A DNA stretch of 64,000 bases. Source: Streptomyces sp. H27-C3. GTDB taxonomy: Bacteria; Actinomycetota; Actinomycetes; Streptomycetales; Streptomycetaceae. Location of the stretch: assembly GCF_030063415.1 (NCBI RefSeq), contig NZ_JASITA010000011.1, forward strand, positions 124,001 to 188,000, given 5' to 3'. Shown one piece after another: positions 9,180-18,187 of this stretch. The translations under genes were made by a program, and so were the position numbers. The number at the start of each line of letters is the position of its first letter. The stretch's first letter is position 1. Under the pieces are notes generated by a model. That model ran no database searches and was not told the DNA's origin. It worked only from the letters and a program-made list of their open reading frames with translations.

Positions 9180-10255
9180 CCGACGCCATGCAACACACAG
9201 CGGACCTCGACTTCGAGAGCTGGGTCTGCCCCGTACCGCTGCGGGACACGCCGTCCATCGTGATGGGTCACGGGGGCGGCGGGGCGATGTCGGGCGAGCT
9301 GATCGAGCACCTGTTCCTGCCCGCCTTCGGCGCGGCCGCGGCGGCCGAGCTCGGCGACTCGGCTGTCCTGTCGATGGACAACGGCAGCCGGCTCGCCTTC
9401 TCCACCGACTCGTTCGTGGTGAAGCCGATGTTCTTCCCCGGCGGGTCGATCGGTGACCTGGCAGTCAACGGGACGGTCAACGACCTCGCGATGTCGGGCG
9501 CGTCACCGCTGTTCCTGTCGACGGCGTTCATCCTCCAGGAGGGCACCGGGCTGAGCGAACTCGGGCGGATCGCCGAGGCGATGGGGGCGGCGGCCCAGGC
9601 CGCCGGCGTACGGCTGGTCACCGGAGACACCAAGGTCGTCGACAGCGCCAGCGGCGACGGCGTCTACATCAACACCTCAGGCATCGGCATGATCCCCGAC
9701 GGTGTCGACATCCACCCGCGCCGGGCGCGGCCCGGTGACGCGGTGCTCATCAGCGGCGACATCGGTGTGCACGGTGTGGCGGTGATGAGCTGCCGGGAGG
9801 GGCTGGAGTTCGGCACTGCGGTCGAAAGCGACACCGCCGCCCTGCACGGCCTGGTCGCCACCATGATCGCCACCGGCGCGGACCTGCATGTGCTGCGCGA
9901 CCCGACCCGCGGCGGCGTATCGGCTTCGCTGAACGAGATCGCCCGTGCGTCGGCGGTCGGAGTCGAACTGGTGGAGCGGGAGCTGCCGATCCCGCAGACC
10001 GTGCGGGACGCCTGCAGTCTGCTGGGGCTCGATCCGCTCCAGGTGGCGAATGAGGGCAAGCTCCTCGCCTTCGTGCCCGCCGAATCCGCGGACGAGGTGC
10101 TGGCGGCTCTGCGGGCGCACCCCCTCGGGCGGTCGGCCTGCCGGATCGGCACCTGCGTCGCGGACCACCCGGGCATGGTGGTGGCGAAGACCGCTTTGGG
10201 TGGCAACCGGGTCGTCGGGCTGCCGATCGGCGAGCAACTGCCGAGGATCTGCTGA
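9176..10255 (+). CDS. hypE: Hydrogenase maturation protein HypE
   Basis: 359 residues from GTG 9176, which overlaps the hypD stop (ATG 9188 is a shorter alternative). The AIR-synthase-like fold is marked by [13 protein letters not shown] at the N-terminus and TDSFVVKP. The protein ends in PRIC with the terminal Cys that receives the carbamoyl group from HypF and is dehydrated to thiocyanate. All catalytic hallmarks are intact. Confidence 0.93.
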
Positions 10256-10999
10256 ATGAGCGCCCAGGGAGCGCTGGTCTTCGCGCGATACGCCTACCCT
10301 CCCAATGAACTCGGCTACTGCGGTCCCCCGGACGCCTCGGCCCTGCTCAGGCCCGAGGCGACGGCCGGCATCGAGCGGCGGGCGCGGCAGTTCGAGGGGG
10401 CATGGTGCTATCTCGAATTCCTGGCCGAGTCGGCCGGGCTCCCGGATCCGCTCGACGTGCGTGTGGTCGAGGCGTACTGGATCGGCAACGAGCTGCTGGA
10501 GCAGGTGGACCCCGCGGCGCTGCTCGACCGGCTGCTGGAACGCTTCCGCGGCCAGATCGGCGGCACCTGGCGCGAGGCGGGGCGCCGCGCTCGCGCCCAT
10601 CACAGCTTCCAGGTTTTCGACGTGTACCCGTGGACCCGGCTCCTGCGGGCCGGCGGCAACCCGTCCGCCTTGTCCGTGCTCGACCAGTGCCGTATCCGCA
10701 CCGGTGTCGTCCTTCACGTCGACGGCGAATCGGCCACCGTGGAATCCCGCCCCCTGCGGCTGGAAGGCGACGCCGTGGTGACCGGTCCGCTCAGGCAGGA
10801 GGTGGTGCGCTGGTCGACCGGCGGCCGGTCGTTGATCGGCGGGCTCACCCCGGGGGACCGGGTGGCGCTGCACTGGGACTGGGTGTGCGACATCCTCACC
10901 GAGGAGCAGTGCGCGCGCGTCGAGGCGCTGGAGGAGCGGCAGCGCGGCGAGGTCGCCGGCCTCGCGCCGTGGCCGCTGCCGGGCGGGCCCGGGCGGTGA
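10256..10999 (+). CDS. DUF6390-family hydrogenase-associated protein
   Basis: 247 residues, starting at the ATG immediately after the hypE stop. The opening ALVFARYAYPPNELGYCGPPD and the central HSFQVFDVYPWTRLL are distinctive and fit DUF6390 as I remember it. No catalytic motif or membrane segment is apparent. It is the last gene of the hydrogenase operon here, with no recognisable partner downstream. Function unknown. Confidence 0.6.
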   Translation: MSAQGALVFARYAYPPNELGYCGPPDASALLRPEATAGIERRARQFEGAWCYLEFLAESAGLPDPLDVRVVEAYWIGNELLEQVDPAALLDRLLERFRGQIGGTWREAGRRARAHHSFQVFDVYPWTRLLRAGGNPSALSVLDQCRIRTGVVLHVDGESATVESRPLRLEGDAVVTGPLRQEVVRWSTGGRSLIGGLTPGDRVALHWDWVCDILTEEQCARVEALEERQRGEVAGLAPWPLPGGPGR

Positions 11000-11071
11000 C
11001 GAGTGCGCCGCGGAGGGTCCCTACGGTCGCGGCTTGGTCACCGCCTCGGGGCGGCCGGGAGGCCCGGCGAC

Positions 11072-11602
11072 CTACTGTGCGGTGTGCGGGCCCGGTCCGA
11101 CGCCGCAGCGGCGACGACGGGCCCCTTGCCTTTCTTCGGGCCGGTACGGGCCTCCTTCGCGGGGCCGCGCCACCACTTCGGGTGCTCGCGGAGGGGGAAG
11201 CCGCAGTGAGCCGTTGCCGATGCGCGCATCTCGGATCACCTTCGGTTCCCCGACCGGCTTGCCCTTGAGGTCGGTTGTCACTGCCACCGCGTGGCGCCCC
11301 AGGCACCGCTTGCGCTCGTCCGGCCGGTCACAGAAGAGCGTGTCCCCCTTGAGGCGGTCGACTCGTCCCGGCACCAGTCGCCGCACCCCGGTGTACGTGG
11401 AGAGCACCGCGTCGGGATGGGATTCCCTGAGCCAGGGTGCGACGTTCTCGCGCACATCCTCGCCGAACCGCTCCTTCTCCTCGAACGGGCGGACCAGGCT
11501 TGCGACACCTGATCCAGGGTCGACCGTCCCGTCACGCCAGGGGTAGCCCACCCGGTAGTAGGGGTGTCCGGACAGCGCGCCGAGCGGCTTGGAGTCGCTC
11601 AT
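11072..11602 (-). CDS. Hypothetical protein, possibly degraded
   Basis: An open frame of about 176 residues starting MSDSKPLGALSG on the minus strand. The first ~120 residues have normal protein composition. The last ~50 become Arg/Pro-rich (EERQGARRRRCGVGPG), which suggests the natural 3' end has been lost. I recognise no family. It overlaps the start of the plus-strand remnant at 11589, and the whole stretch 11000-11978 looks rearranged. Confidence 0.3.
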   Translation of the reverse strand: MSDSKPLGALSGHPYYRVGYPWRDGTVDPGSGVASLVRPFEEKERFGEDVRENVAPWLRESHPDAVLSTYTGVRRLVPGRVDRLKGDTLFCDRPDERKRCLGRHAVAVTTDLKGKPVGEPKVIRDARIGNGSLRLPPPRAPEVVARPREGGPYRPEERQGARRRRCGVGPGPHTAQ

Positions 11603-11897
11603 GCGCATCAGGGTCGGCCGCCGGTTGCGTACGGCATCGCTTCTGCACGACCTGGTCCTGCTGCCCCTCTACACGGTCACCGACCGCACCGCCCAGGCCC
11701 TGCTGGGCGGCCGCCGCGGCGAATCCGCCGCTCATGCCCGGGGCGAAGGCCGTCCGCTGATCCGGGGGTGGATCAACTACGGCTCTCGGAGCGCCTCTCC
11801 GAATCTGCTGCTTCGAGATCGGACCGAGCAGCTCCCCCCAGCGGCGGGCGCCCATCCAGCCGCACAAATATTGAGCAAGGGCTACGCATGGTCTTGA
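11589..11897 (+). pseudogene. Possible remnant of a membrane protein
   Basis: The segment RTASLLHDLVLLPLYTVTDR followed by an Ala/Leu/Gly stretch resembles the middle of integral membrane proteins I associate with Streptomyces. The reading then shifts: the other plus-strand frame reads PLMPGAKAV at the point where this frame turns into non-hydrophobic sequence. No membrane segment follows. I read it as a frameshifted fragment, with low certainty. No intact gene is visible between 11000 and 11978. Confidence 0.25.
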
Positions 11898-11978
11898 GTC
11901 GAAACGGCGGAGATCACTTCCCAGAGCACATCACTCGATCTCCCAGCCCCGACCGCCCGACAAAGAATCGAGACGTCC

Positions 11979-12488
11979 ATGCGTGCCCTGACCTCAATGA
12001 TGGTCGCAGCCGTTGGCTGCGCCGCGGCCCTCACCGCCCTGACTGCTCCTGCCACCGCATCGGGCGTCCTGCCCAGCGTCGATGGGGCTGACAAGATCGC
12101 CCATGGCGCAGCCGACTTGACCGGCCGCGAAGAAGTACCCGGCCCGGGCGACCGTAACGGCGGAGGCGAGTTCTGGTTCCAGGTCAAGAACGGCAGCCTC
12201 TGCTACTCCCTGAGCGTACGCAGAATTGACCAGCCCACCGCATCTCACATCCACGCGGGCAAACGCGGAACAGCCGGGCCAGTCGCCATCACGCTCAAGA
12301 CACCCAAGCACGGCAAATCAAGCGGCTGCGTCAAGGCACAACGAACCCAGACAACAGAGAACGCCGCCACGGTACTGACCTACCGCGAACTGCGAGAACT
12401 CGCTTGCAAACCGCAGAAGTTCTACGCAAACGTACATAACCGCCCCTTCCCTGACGGAGCCGTCCGAGGGCAGCTCATCCACCAGTAG
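11979..12488 (+). CDS. Secreted CHRD-domain protein
   Basis: 169 residues. An N-terminal signal peptide (Ala/Leu/Thr-rich, ending near APATASG) is followed by a CHRD-type domain. Signature pieces are LTGREEVPGPGDRNGGGEF, SHIHAGKRGTAGPVAI and the C-terminal FYANVHNRPFPDGAVRGQL. CHRD proteins are extracytoplasmic and of unclear function. It stands alone, with non-coding DNA downstream. The base composition is less GC-rich than its neighbours, consistent with recent acquisition. Confidence 0.82.
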   Translation: MRALTSMMVAAVGCAAALTALTAPATASGVLPSVDGADKIAHGAADLTGREEVPGPGDRNGGGEFWFQVKNGSLCYSLSVRRIDQPTASHIHAGKRGTAGPVAITLKTPKHGKSSGCVKAQRTQTTENAATVLTYRELRELACKPQKFYANVHNRPFPDGAVRGQLIHQ

Positions 12489-12621
12489 CCGAGCAATCGG
12501 CCTGACTGGCCAACGAGGACTTGGCGGACGGCAGGACGGCAGGACGGCGCCGGGCCGGCCCCGACGGTTCCGGCATGGTTGACCTCGGCCCGGAAAGTGG
12601 ACCGGCCGCGCTGGACGCCTG

Positions 12622-12657
12622 CGACCGTGACCGCGTCCGAGAACGCGGTCACGGTCG
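12622..12657. terminator. Hairpin downstream of the CHRD gene
   Basis: A perfect inverted repeat with 15-bp arms (GACCGTGACCGCGT and its complement, plus one flanking pair) and a 6-base loop. No T-run follows, as is usual in high-GC actinomycetes. It lies in the 477-base gap 12489-12965 between the CHRD gene and the response regulator, in which I see no other feature. A terminator is the simplest reading. Confidence 0.45.
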
Positions 12658-12965
12658 GCGCCCGGAAGCCCGACCCCGAGTACCGCAACGAGAAACTGCC
12701 AAGCTCTGGAGGTGCTCGACGATCGGCTCGCCCAAGGACGGCGACGTATGCAGGGCCGGGTCTCCCGCAACCCGCCGAAGAAGCGCTTCCCGGCCGCCCC
12801 ACCAGGCGGGAGCCAGGTGGTGTGGATGGGCGGCGGCTGGAGATCACACGTGATGCGCAGCCTCCAAAGCGTTCTCAACCAGATGTGAAGCGTTCCGGGT
12901 ACGACCGGGACCATCGTCGGTGTGGGTTCAGCTCCGATTCAGGTACGGAGGGCCACAATCGGGGC

Positions 12966-13643
12966 ATGCGGATTCTGGTCGTCGAGGACGAGGGCCGTTT
13001 CGCCGAAGGGCTGCGAAACGGCCTGGAGGCGGAGGGCTTCGCCGTCGATGTCGCGCTCGACGGTACGGACGGCCTGTGGCGGGCGCGCGAGAACCCGTAC
13101 GACGCGATCGTCCTCGACATCATGCTGCCGGGCCTGAACGGCTACCGCGTCTGTGCGGCCCTGCGCGCCGAGGGCAACTGGACGCCGATCCTGATGCTCA
13201 CCGCCAAGGAGGGCGAATGGGACGAGGTGGAGGGGCTGGACACCGGCGCTGACGACTATCTGACCAAGCCCTTCTCGTACGCCGTCCTGCTGGCCCGGCT
13301 GCGGGCGTTGCTGCGCCGCGACCCCCGCGAGCGGCCTGTCGCACTCACCGCCGGTGATCTGCGGCTGGACCCGGCGGCCAAGGAGGTTTCACGCAGCGGC
13401 GTCCTGGTCGAGTTGACCGCCCGCGAGCTGGCGTTGCTGGAGTTCCTGCTGCGCAGACGTGGCGAGACCGTGTCCAAGCGGGAGATCCTCGCGCATGTCT
13501 GGGACAACGACTTCGAGGGCGACCCGAACATCGTCGAGGTTTACGTCCGCCATCTGCGCAACAAACTCGACCGGCCCTTCGGGCGGGCCTCGATCGAGAC
13601 CGTGCGCGGCTGCGGCTACCGGCTGGCCTCCGATGGAGGTTAG
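12966..13643 (+). CDS. OmpR/PhoB-family response regulator
   Basis: 225 residues. The receiver domain (1-120) has the acidic pair ED near the N-terminus, the phospho-acceptor in IVLDIMLPG, and the TAK and KPF motifs. The winged-helix DNA-binding domain (about 130-225) carries LTARELALLEFLLRR, IVEVYVRHLRNKLD and VRGCGYRL. ATG 12966 is used because the upstream open frame lacks family similarity. It is followed two bases later by the sensor kinase. Likely targets are its own operon and the lipoprotein gene at 15060, which has phased repeats upstream. Confidence 0.92.
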   Translation: MRILVVEDEGRFAEGLRNGLEAEGFAVDVALDGTDGLWRARENPYDAIVLDIMLPGLNGYRVCAALRAEGNWTPILMLTAKEGEWDEVEGLDTGADDYLTKPFSYAVLLARLRALLRRDPRERPVALTAGDLRLDPAAKEVSRSGVLVELTARELALLEFLLRRRGETVSKREILAHVWDNDFEGDPNIVEVYVRHLRNKLDRPFGRASIETVRGCGYRLASDGG

Positions 13644-13645
13644 CG

Positions 13646-14983
13646 ATGGGGGTTAGGGTCCGGTCGACCGTGGCGGCCGTCCTCGTCGTCGCGGCGGGAC
13701 TGCTCGTGGGGGCGGTGGCCCTGGTCGCGCTGCTGCGGGCCGAGCTGACCGACGACGTACGGCAGGCGTCACGCGCCCGCGCGGAGCAGGTGGCCGCCGT
13801 CATCGAGTCCGGGCGCGGAGTGCCGTCGCTGGCCGTGGCCGAGCGTGACGAGCAGTTCATCCAGGTCCTGGACGCAAAGGGCGCCGTGGTGGCCGGCAGC
13901 GGGAACGTCGAGGAACTTCCGGCACTGGCTCGCCCGGACGCGGACGGCGAGTCCAGGATCACCACCCCGCTGGACGAGGACGAGTTCCTGGTGGTGGCCG
14001 TGGCCGCCGACGGGCCCGACGGGCAGAAGACGGTGCTGGTCGGGCGGGCGCTCATCGCGGTCGCCGAATCGACGCGGATCGTCATCCGGCTGTTGCTGGC
14101 GGGACTGCCGCTGCTCCTCCTGCTGGCCGCGGCGGCCACCTGGATGGCGGTCGGGCGGGCGCTCGCGCCGGTTTCGGCGATGCGCGCCGAGGTCGAGGCG
14201 ATCTCCTCCGCCGAGCTGCACCGCCGGGTGCCGCTACCGCGAGGCCGCGACCAGATCGCGCGGCTCGCGGCCACCATGAACCACATGCTGGATCGCCTGG
14301 AACGGTCCCAGACCGCCCAGCGGCGCTTCATCTCCGACGCCTCGCACGAACTGCGCTCTCCCGTGGCGTCCATCCGCCAGCACGCCGAGGTCGCGCTCGC
14401 CCATCCCGGCCGGACGACACCGCAGAAGCTGGCCGCCACCGTACTGGCGGAGGATCTGCGGATCCAGCGCCTGGTCGACGACCTGCTGCTGCTGGCACGG
14501 GCCGACGAGAACGCGCTGCGGCCGCGCCTCCAGCCGGTCGACGTCGACGATCTGGTCCTCGACGAGGCGCGGCGGCTCCGATCGACTGCGGCAGCGCTGC
14601 GAATCGGCACGGCCGGAGTGTCCGCGGCGCGGCTGAACGCGGACCCGCAGGGCCTGCGGCGGGTGCTGCGCAACCTCGGTGACAACGCGGCCAGGCACGC
14701 CCGCTCCCAGGTGGCCTTCGACCTCACCGAGACGCAGGACGGCCGGATCGTGCTCGGGGTCGAGGACGACGGCCCCGGGGTGCCGGCCGCCGACCGGGAG
14801 CGGGTCTTCGAACGGTTCGTACGCCTCGACGACGCGCGGGCCCGGTCCGGGGAGAGGACCGGCGGCAGCGGGCTGGGGCTCGCGATCGTCGCGGAGCTGG
14901 TGGCGGCACACTGCGGCACGGCCACAGTGTCCGGCAGCCCGCTGGGCGGGGCCCGCTTCGAAGTGTCGCTCCCCTGTCGCTGA
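13646..14983 (+). CDS. Sensor histidine kinase
   Basis: 445 residues. A first membrane segment (about 7-29) and a second (about 143-168) enclose a ~110-residue extracellular sensor region. A HAMP domain (to ~205) and the phospho-acceptor motif FISDASHELRSP (His near residue 233) follow. The HATPase domain has NLGDNAARHA, DDGPGVP and GSGLGLAIV. It is the partner of the response regulator at 12966-13643, with a 2-bp gap. The signal is unknown, although the adjacent lipoprotein may be part of the sensing or output. Confidence 0.92.
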   Translation: MGVRVRSTVAAVLVVAAGLLVGAVALVALLRAELTDDVRQASRARAEQVAAVIESGRGVPSLAVAERDEQFIQVLDAKGAVVAGSGNVEELPALARPDADGESRITTPLDEDEFLVVAVAADGPDGQKTVLVGRALIAVAESTRIVIRLLLAGLPLLLLLAAAATWMAVGRALAPVSAMRAEVEAISSAELHRRVPLPRGRDQIARLAATMNHMLDRLERSQTAQRRFISDASHELRSPVASIRQHAEVALAHPGRTTPQKLAATVLAEDLRIQRLVDDLLLLARADENALRPRLQPVDVDDLVLDEARRLRSTAAALRIGTAGVSAARLNADPQGLRRVLRNLGDNAARHARSQVAFDLTETQDGRIVLGVEDDGPGVPAADRERVFERFVRLDDARARSGERTGGSGLGLAIVAELVAAHCGTATVSGSPLGGARFEVSLPCR

Positions 14984-14989
14984 AGGCCC

Positions 14990-15016
14990 GTTCAGTTTTG
15001 TTCAGGGTCCTTTCAG
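14990..15016 (+). promoter_or_regulatory. Phased TTCAG direct repeats upstream of the lipoprotein gene
   Basis: Three copies of KTTCAG-type hexamers: GTTCAG at 14990-14995, GTTCAG at 15000-15005 and TTTCAG at 15011-15016. The spacing is 10 and 11 bases, about one helical turn. OmpR-family regulators bind such tandem half-sites, and this gap directly follows the sensor kinase gene. I infer a binding site for the response regulator at 12966. Confidence 0.5.
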
Positions 15017-15059
15017 CGCCCGGCTGCCACGGTTTCCGTACGAGAGAAGGAGGCGTGTC

Positions 15060-16412
15060 ATGAACAACAGGAAGCTCGTGGCAGCAGTGGGGGTGGTGCT
15101 GGCCGCGACGCTCGCGGCCGGCGGGTGCAGCAGCAGCGCGGGAGGCAAGGAAGCGCGTACGGACTGCGTACGGATCGTGGACGGTGCCACCGGCAAGAAG
15201 ACGAGCAAGTGCATGCCGCTCGCGCCCGAGAGGGACCGGGTCGACGTGGGCAAACCGGCCTTCTCCCGGCCGACGTCCATCACCAACCCGCTCCACCCCA
15301 GCTCACAGATCCAACAGGTGATCTACGGCGGTCAGGTCGGAGGCAAGCCGTTCCGTACCGAGTTCACGCTGCTGCCCGTCGCCAAGTCCATCACCATCAA
15401 GGGCGAGCAGGTCAAGGTCCGCACGCTCCAGTACATGGCGCTGTCCGACGGGCGGATCGAGGAGGTCGCGCTCGACTGGTTCGCGCAGGCCGACGACGGT
15501 TCCGTCTGGTACCTCGGCGAGGACGTCTTCAATTACAAGGATGGTGTCGTCGCCGACACCGACGGTACCTGGCTGGCGGGAAAGACTGGACCCGCCGCGA
15601 TGATCATGCCGGCGCACCCGAAAGCCGGAGACGTGTACCGGCCGGAGAATGTGCCGGAGACCGTCTTCGAGGAGGTCACGGTCAAGGCGGTCGGGCAGAC
15701 CGTCCCCGGTCCGTACGGGCCCGTCAAGGGCGCGATCACGGTGAACGAGCTCCACATGGACGGCACCCGCGAGGACAAGGTCTTCGCCCCTGGGTACGGG
15801 GAATTCTCCACCGGCAAGGCGGGCGCCGACGTGGAGGCCGTCTCGCTGGCCGTCCCCACCGACGCGAAGCCCGGCCCGGTGCCGGGCAGGCTGGCGGACC
15901 TGTCGGCCGCTGTGCGTACGGCACACGACGGGACGACGGACCCTGCGGCGGTTCGGAAGGTGCGTGCCGCTTGGGATGCGTACCGGACAGCGGATCGTGT
16001 GCCGCAGCAGCTCACCCAGCAGATGAACCGCGATCTCGACACGCTCGCCGCGGCCGTCGAGGCGCGCGATGCGGAACGCTCACGCGGAGCGGTGCTGAGG
16101 GTCGCGCAGAACGATCTCGATCTGCATCTGCGCTACGAACCGCTCGCCACGGTCGAGGCGGACCGGATGGATCTGTGGGCAAAGCAGTTGAAGGTGGACG
16201 CGGCCGCTGGGGACGCGGGTGCGGTTGCCGGGGACGTCACCAGCCTCGAACTCACCTGGGAACGAGTCCGGCAGAGCACGGGTGCCGACAAAGCAACGCA
16301 GATCGACAGCACGTTGCGTGAACTGCGCGGTGCGGCCGACCGCAAGGACACTGGCACGGCAGCGAAGTCGGTGCCCCGGCTGCAGGCCGCACTGGCGGCC
16401 GGGCAGCCATGA
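15060..16412 (+). CDS. Secreted lipoprotein next to a two-component system
   Basis: 450 residues, preceded by a strong GAGAAGGAGG ribosome site. The signal peptide ends in a lipobox (LAAGGC), so the mature protein is lipid-anchored outside the cell. Residues ~60-290 form a beta-rich domain (TSITNPLHP, VWYLGEDVFNYKDG, VFAPGYGEF). The last ~150 residues are helical and Ala-rich, with heptad-like character. I do not know a function. The phased repeats in its upstream region suggest control by the adjacent two-component system. Confidence 0.75.
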   Translation: MNNRKLVAAVGVVLAATLAAGGCSSSAGGKEARTDCVRIVDGATGKKTSKCMPLAPERDRVDVGKPAFSRPTSITNPLHPSSQIQQVIYGGQVGGKPFRTEFTLLPVAKSITIKGEQVKVRTLQYMALSDGRIEEVALDWFAQADDGSVWYLGEDVFNYKDGVVADTDGTWLAGKTGPAAMIMPAHPKAGDVYRPENVPETVFEEVTVKAVGQTVPGPYGPVKGAITVNELHMDGTREDKVFAPGYGEFSTGKAGADVEAVSLAVPTDAKPGPVPGRLADLSAAVRTAHDGTTDPAAVRKVRAAWDAYRTADRVPQQLTQQMNRDLDTLAAAVEARDAERSRGAVLRVAQNDLDLHLRYEPLATVEADRMDLWAKQLKVDAAAGDAGAVAGDVTSLELTWERVRQSTGADKATQIDSTLRELRGAADRKDTGTAAKSVPRLQAALAAGQP

Positions 16413-16497
16413 CTCTGACTCTGCCCCGACCCGGCGGCGTACGTTTCCTGTGGTCCCGCCGGGGCGTCAGCTCTGCCGAACCTGAGACCGGACAACG

Positions 16498-16536
16498 GAT
16501 GCGGGCCCCGACCAGAGATCGGTCGGGGCCCGCATC
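16498..16536. terminator. Strong rho-independent-type hairpin
   Basis: A perfect 16-bp inverted repeat (GATGCGGGCCCCGACC and its complement) with a 7-base loop, 86 bases after the lipoprotein stop codon. It probably ends the two-component/lipoprotein transcript. Confidence 0.8.
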
Positions 16537-16939
16537 TGCCCGGAAGCAGGCGCTGCACCTTGCCGTCGACGGAGCCCGGGGCGGATTCGGTGAAGGCGCC
16601 CGCGCAGGGCGGCGGCGGACGGTACCCCACTCGCGGAAAACGGCGTCGTCCCGATTCCGAGCCCCCGTCTCCGGCCGGGCCGCCCCATGCGCGACCGGGG
16701 GATGAACAAGTTCCTCTCGGCGAACGGGGAACCGATTCGCATTCCGGCATGTCAGCGTGTCGGCGTTCTGGACAGACCGCAATACAGGCACATCGAGCGT
16801 TGGTGTTGTTCCTTCAATTTCCATTTGTTTAGCGGTACTTGAGGCGCAGGATATGACAGGCTTCTCGTCCGGCTCCTCAGAGCCCCGCTGAAGCAGTCGC
16901 GTCGCTCTGGGGAGAGTGCTGTCGAAGGGGGTCCGAAGA
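16537..16939. other. Intergenic region before the VMAP/caspase island
   Basis: No coding sequence with family similarity is visible on either strand. The stretch 16795-16850 is clearly richer in A and T than its surroundings, with runs such as TTCAATTTCCATTTG, and is the likely promoter region for the rightward operon starting at 16940. A purine-rich AGGGGG precedes the chosen GTG. Confidence 0.4.
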
Positions 16940-18187
16940 GTGGTCACGGTCTTGTTCGTGCACGGCACAGGAGTACGCGAGCCCTCCTACACCAAGGCGT
17001 TGGAAGGGATAAGGGCGGGGCTTTCCCGCTTTCGTCCCGATGTGCGGGTGGAGCCGTGCGACTGGGGTTCGGCGCTCGGGTCGTATCTGCGGGCGGGCGG
17101 TGTGTCGATACCCGGGTACCCGGAGTACGCGGCGGCCGCCGAGTCGCGCGGCAGCGGACCCCCCGCCGTCGAAGAGTGCGAAGACGACGAGGACCGGCTG
17201 CGCTGGGCGATGCTGTACGCCGATCCGTTCGCCGAACTCGGGGCCTACACCTTGGCCCAGCACTCCTCCGGCGGCTCCGCCGGCGCCGGGTTCGTTCCCG
17301 GTGCGGCGCCGTTCGGAGATCAGCTGATGGACGCCGTGGGCAGGTTGGATACGGCGGCCGCGGTGAGCGGCGCCTGGGGCGCCGTTGCCCCCGGCCTGTC
17401 GACGGCCGACGTCGTGGCCGCCGTATCGACGGCCCGCGAGTTCCGCGGCGCCGTCGCCTCCCCGCCTGCGGACGGGAGCGCCCTGCCCCGGCTGACGGCC
17501 CGGGCCATCACGGCCTGGGCGATGGCCCACGCGGACGAGGAGCCCGGCGCCGTCGCGGTCGCGGCCCGGGACGAGCTGGTCGATGTCCTCACGAACGAAC
17601 TCGGTGGTGACACCAAGGGGTTGAGCGACGTGCTCGTGGCGGCGCTCGGGTTCTCCGCCCGGCTCTTCGAGCGCTCACTCGGCTCAGGGATGATCGTCTC
17701 CCGGCGGGCCGCACTCAGCAGCCGCTCGGTGGGCTTCGTCGGCGACGTACTGAGCTACCTGGCCCGGGGACAGGCGGTACGGGATTACGTTGCCGACACC
17801 GTGCGCGCGTTGCCCGGTCCTGGTCCGGTCGTCGTGCTCGGCCACAGTCTGGGCGGGATCATCGCCGTTGACCTGCTGGCCGACCCGGCCTCGGGCCTCG
17901 CGGTGGACCTGCTGGTGACGGTGGGATCCCAGGCCCCGCTGCTTTATGAGCTGGACGCGTTGCCCTCCCTCCCGTACGGGACCGGGCTGCCCGATGCCTT
18001 CCCACCGTGGGTCAACGTCCACGACCGCCGGGACCTGCTCTCCTATCTCGCGGCAGGGGCTTTCGGAAACGACCCGCGGATCACCGACGCGCCAGTGGAC
18101 AACGGCCAGCCCGTCTCGGCGGCGCACAGTTCCTATTGGGCCAACGACGATTTCTACCGGGTGTTTTCCGAGGTACTTCCCGGGTGA
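16940..18187 (+). CDS. Alpha/beta hydrolase, putative effector of a VMAP-type system
   Basis: 415 residues from GTG 16940, chosen because AGGGGG lies at a good distance; GTG 16916 is an in-frame alternative. The N-terminus VTVLFVHGTG carries the oxyanion HG motif. GHSLGG with the nucleophile Ser falls near residue 303, an Asp in NVHDRRD near 361 and a His in AHSSYW near 395, giving a plausible Ser-Asp-His triad. The ~170 residues between the first strand and the nucleophile are a large insertion. It has no signal peptide. Its stop overlaps the start of the VMAP gene, so it belongs to the same operon. A lipase- or esterase-like effector role is inferred from that context. Confidence 0.72.
   Translation: MVTVLFVHGTGVREPSYTKALEGIRAGLSRFRPDVRVEPCDWGSALGSYLRAGGVSIPGYPEYAAAAESRGSGPPAVEECEDDEDRLRWAMLYADPFAELGAYTLAQHSSGGSAGAGFVPGAAPFGDQLMDAVGRLDTAAAVSGAWGAVAPGLSTADVVAAVSTAREFRGAVASPPADGSALPRLTARAITAWAMAHADEEPGAVAVAARDELVDVLTNELGGDTKGLSDVLVAALGFSARLFERSLGSGMIVSRRAALSSRSVGFVGDVLSYLARGQAVRDYVADTVRALPGPGPVVVLGHSLGGIIAVDLLADPASGLAVDLLVTVGSQAPLLYELDALPSLPYGTGLPDAFPPWVNVHDRRDLLSYLAAGAFGNDPRITDAPVDNGQPVSAAHSSYWANDDFYRVFSEVLPG

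Noticed and set aside
12579..12965. N-terminal extension of the response regulator
   Set aside because: The extension lacks similarity, contains the hairpin at 12622-12657, and the receiver domain begins exactly at ATG 12966.
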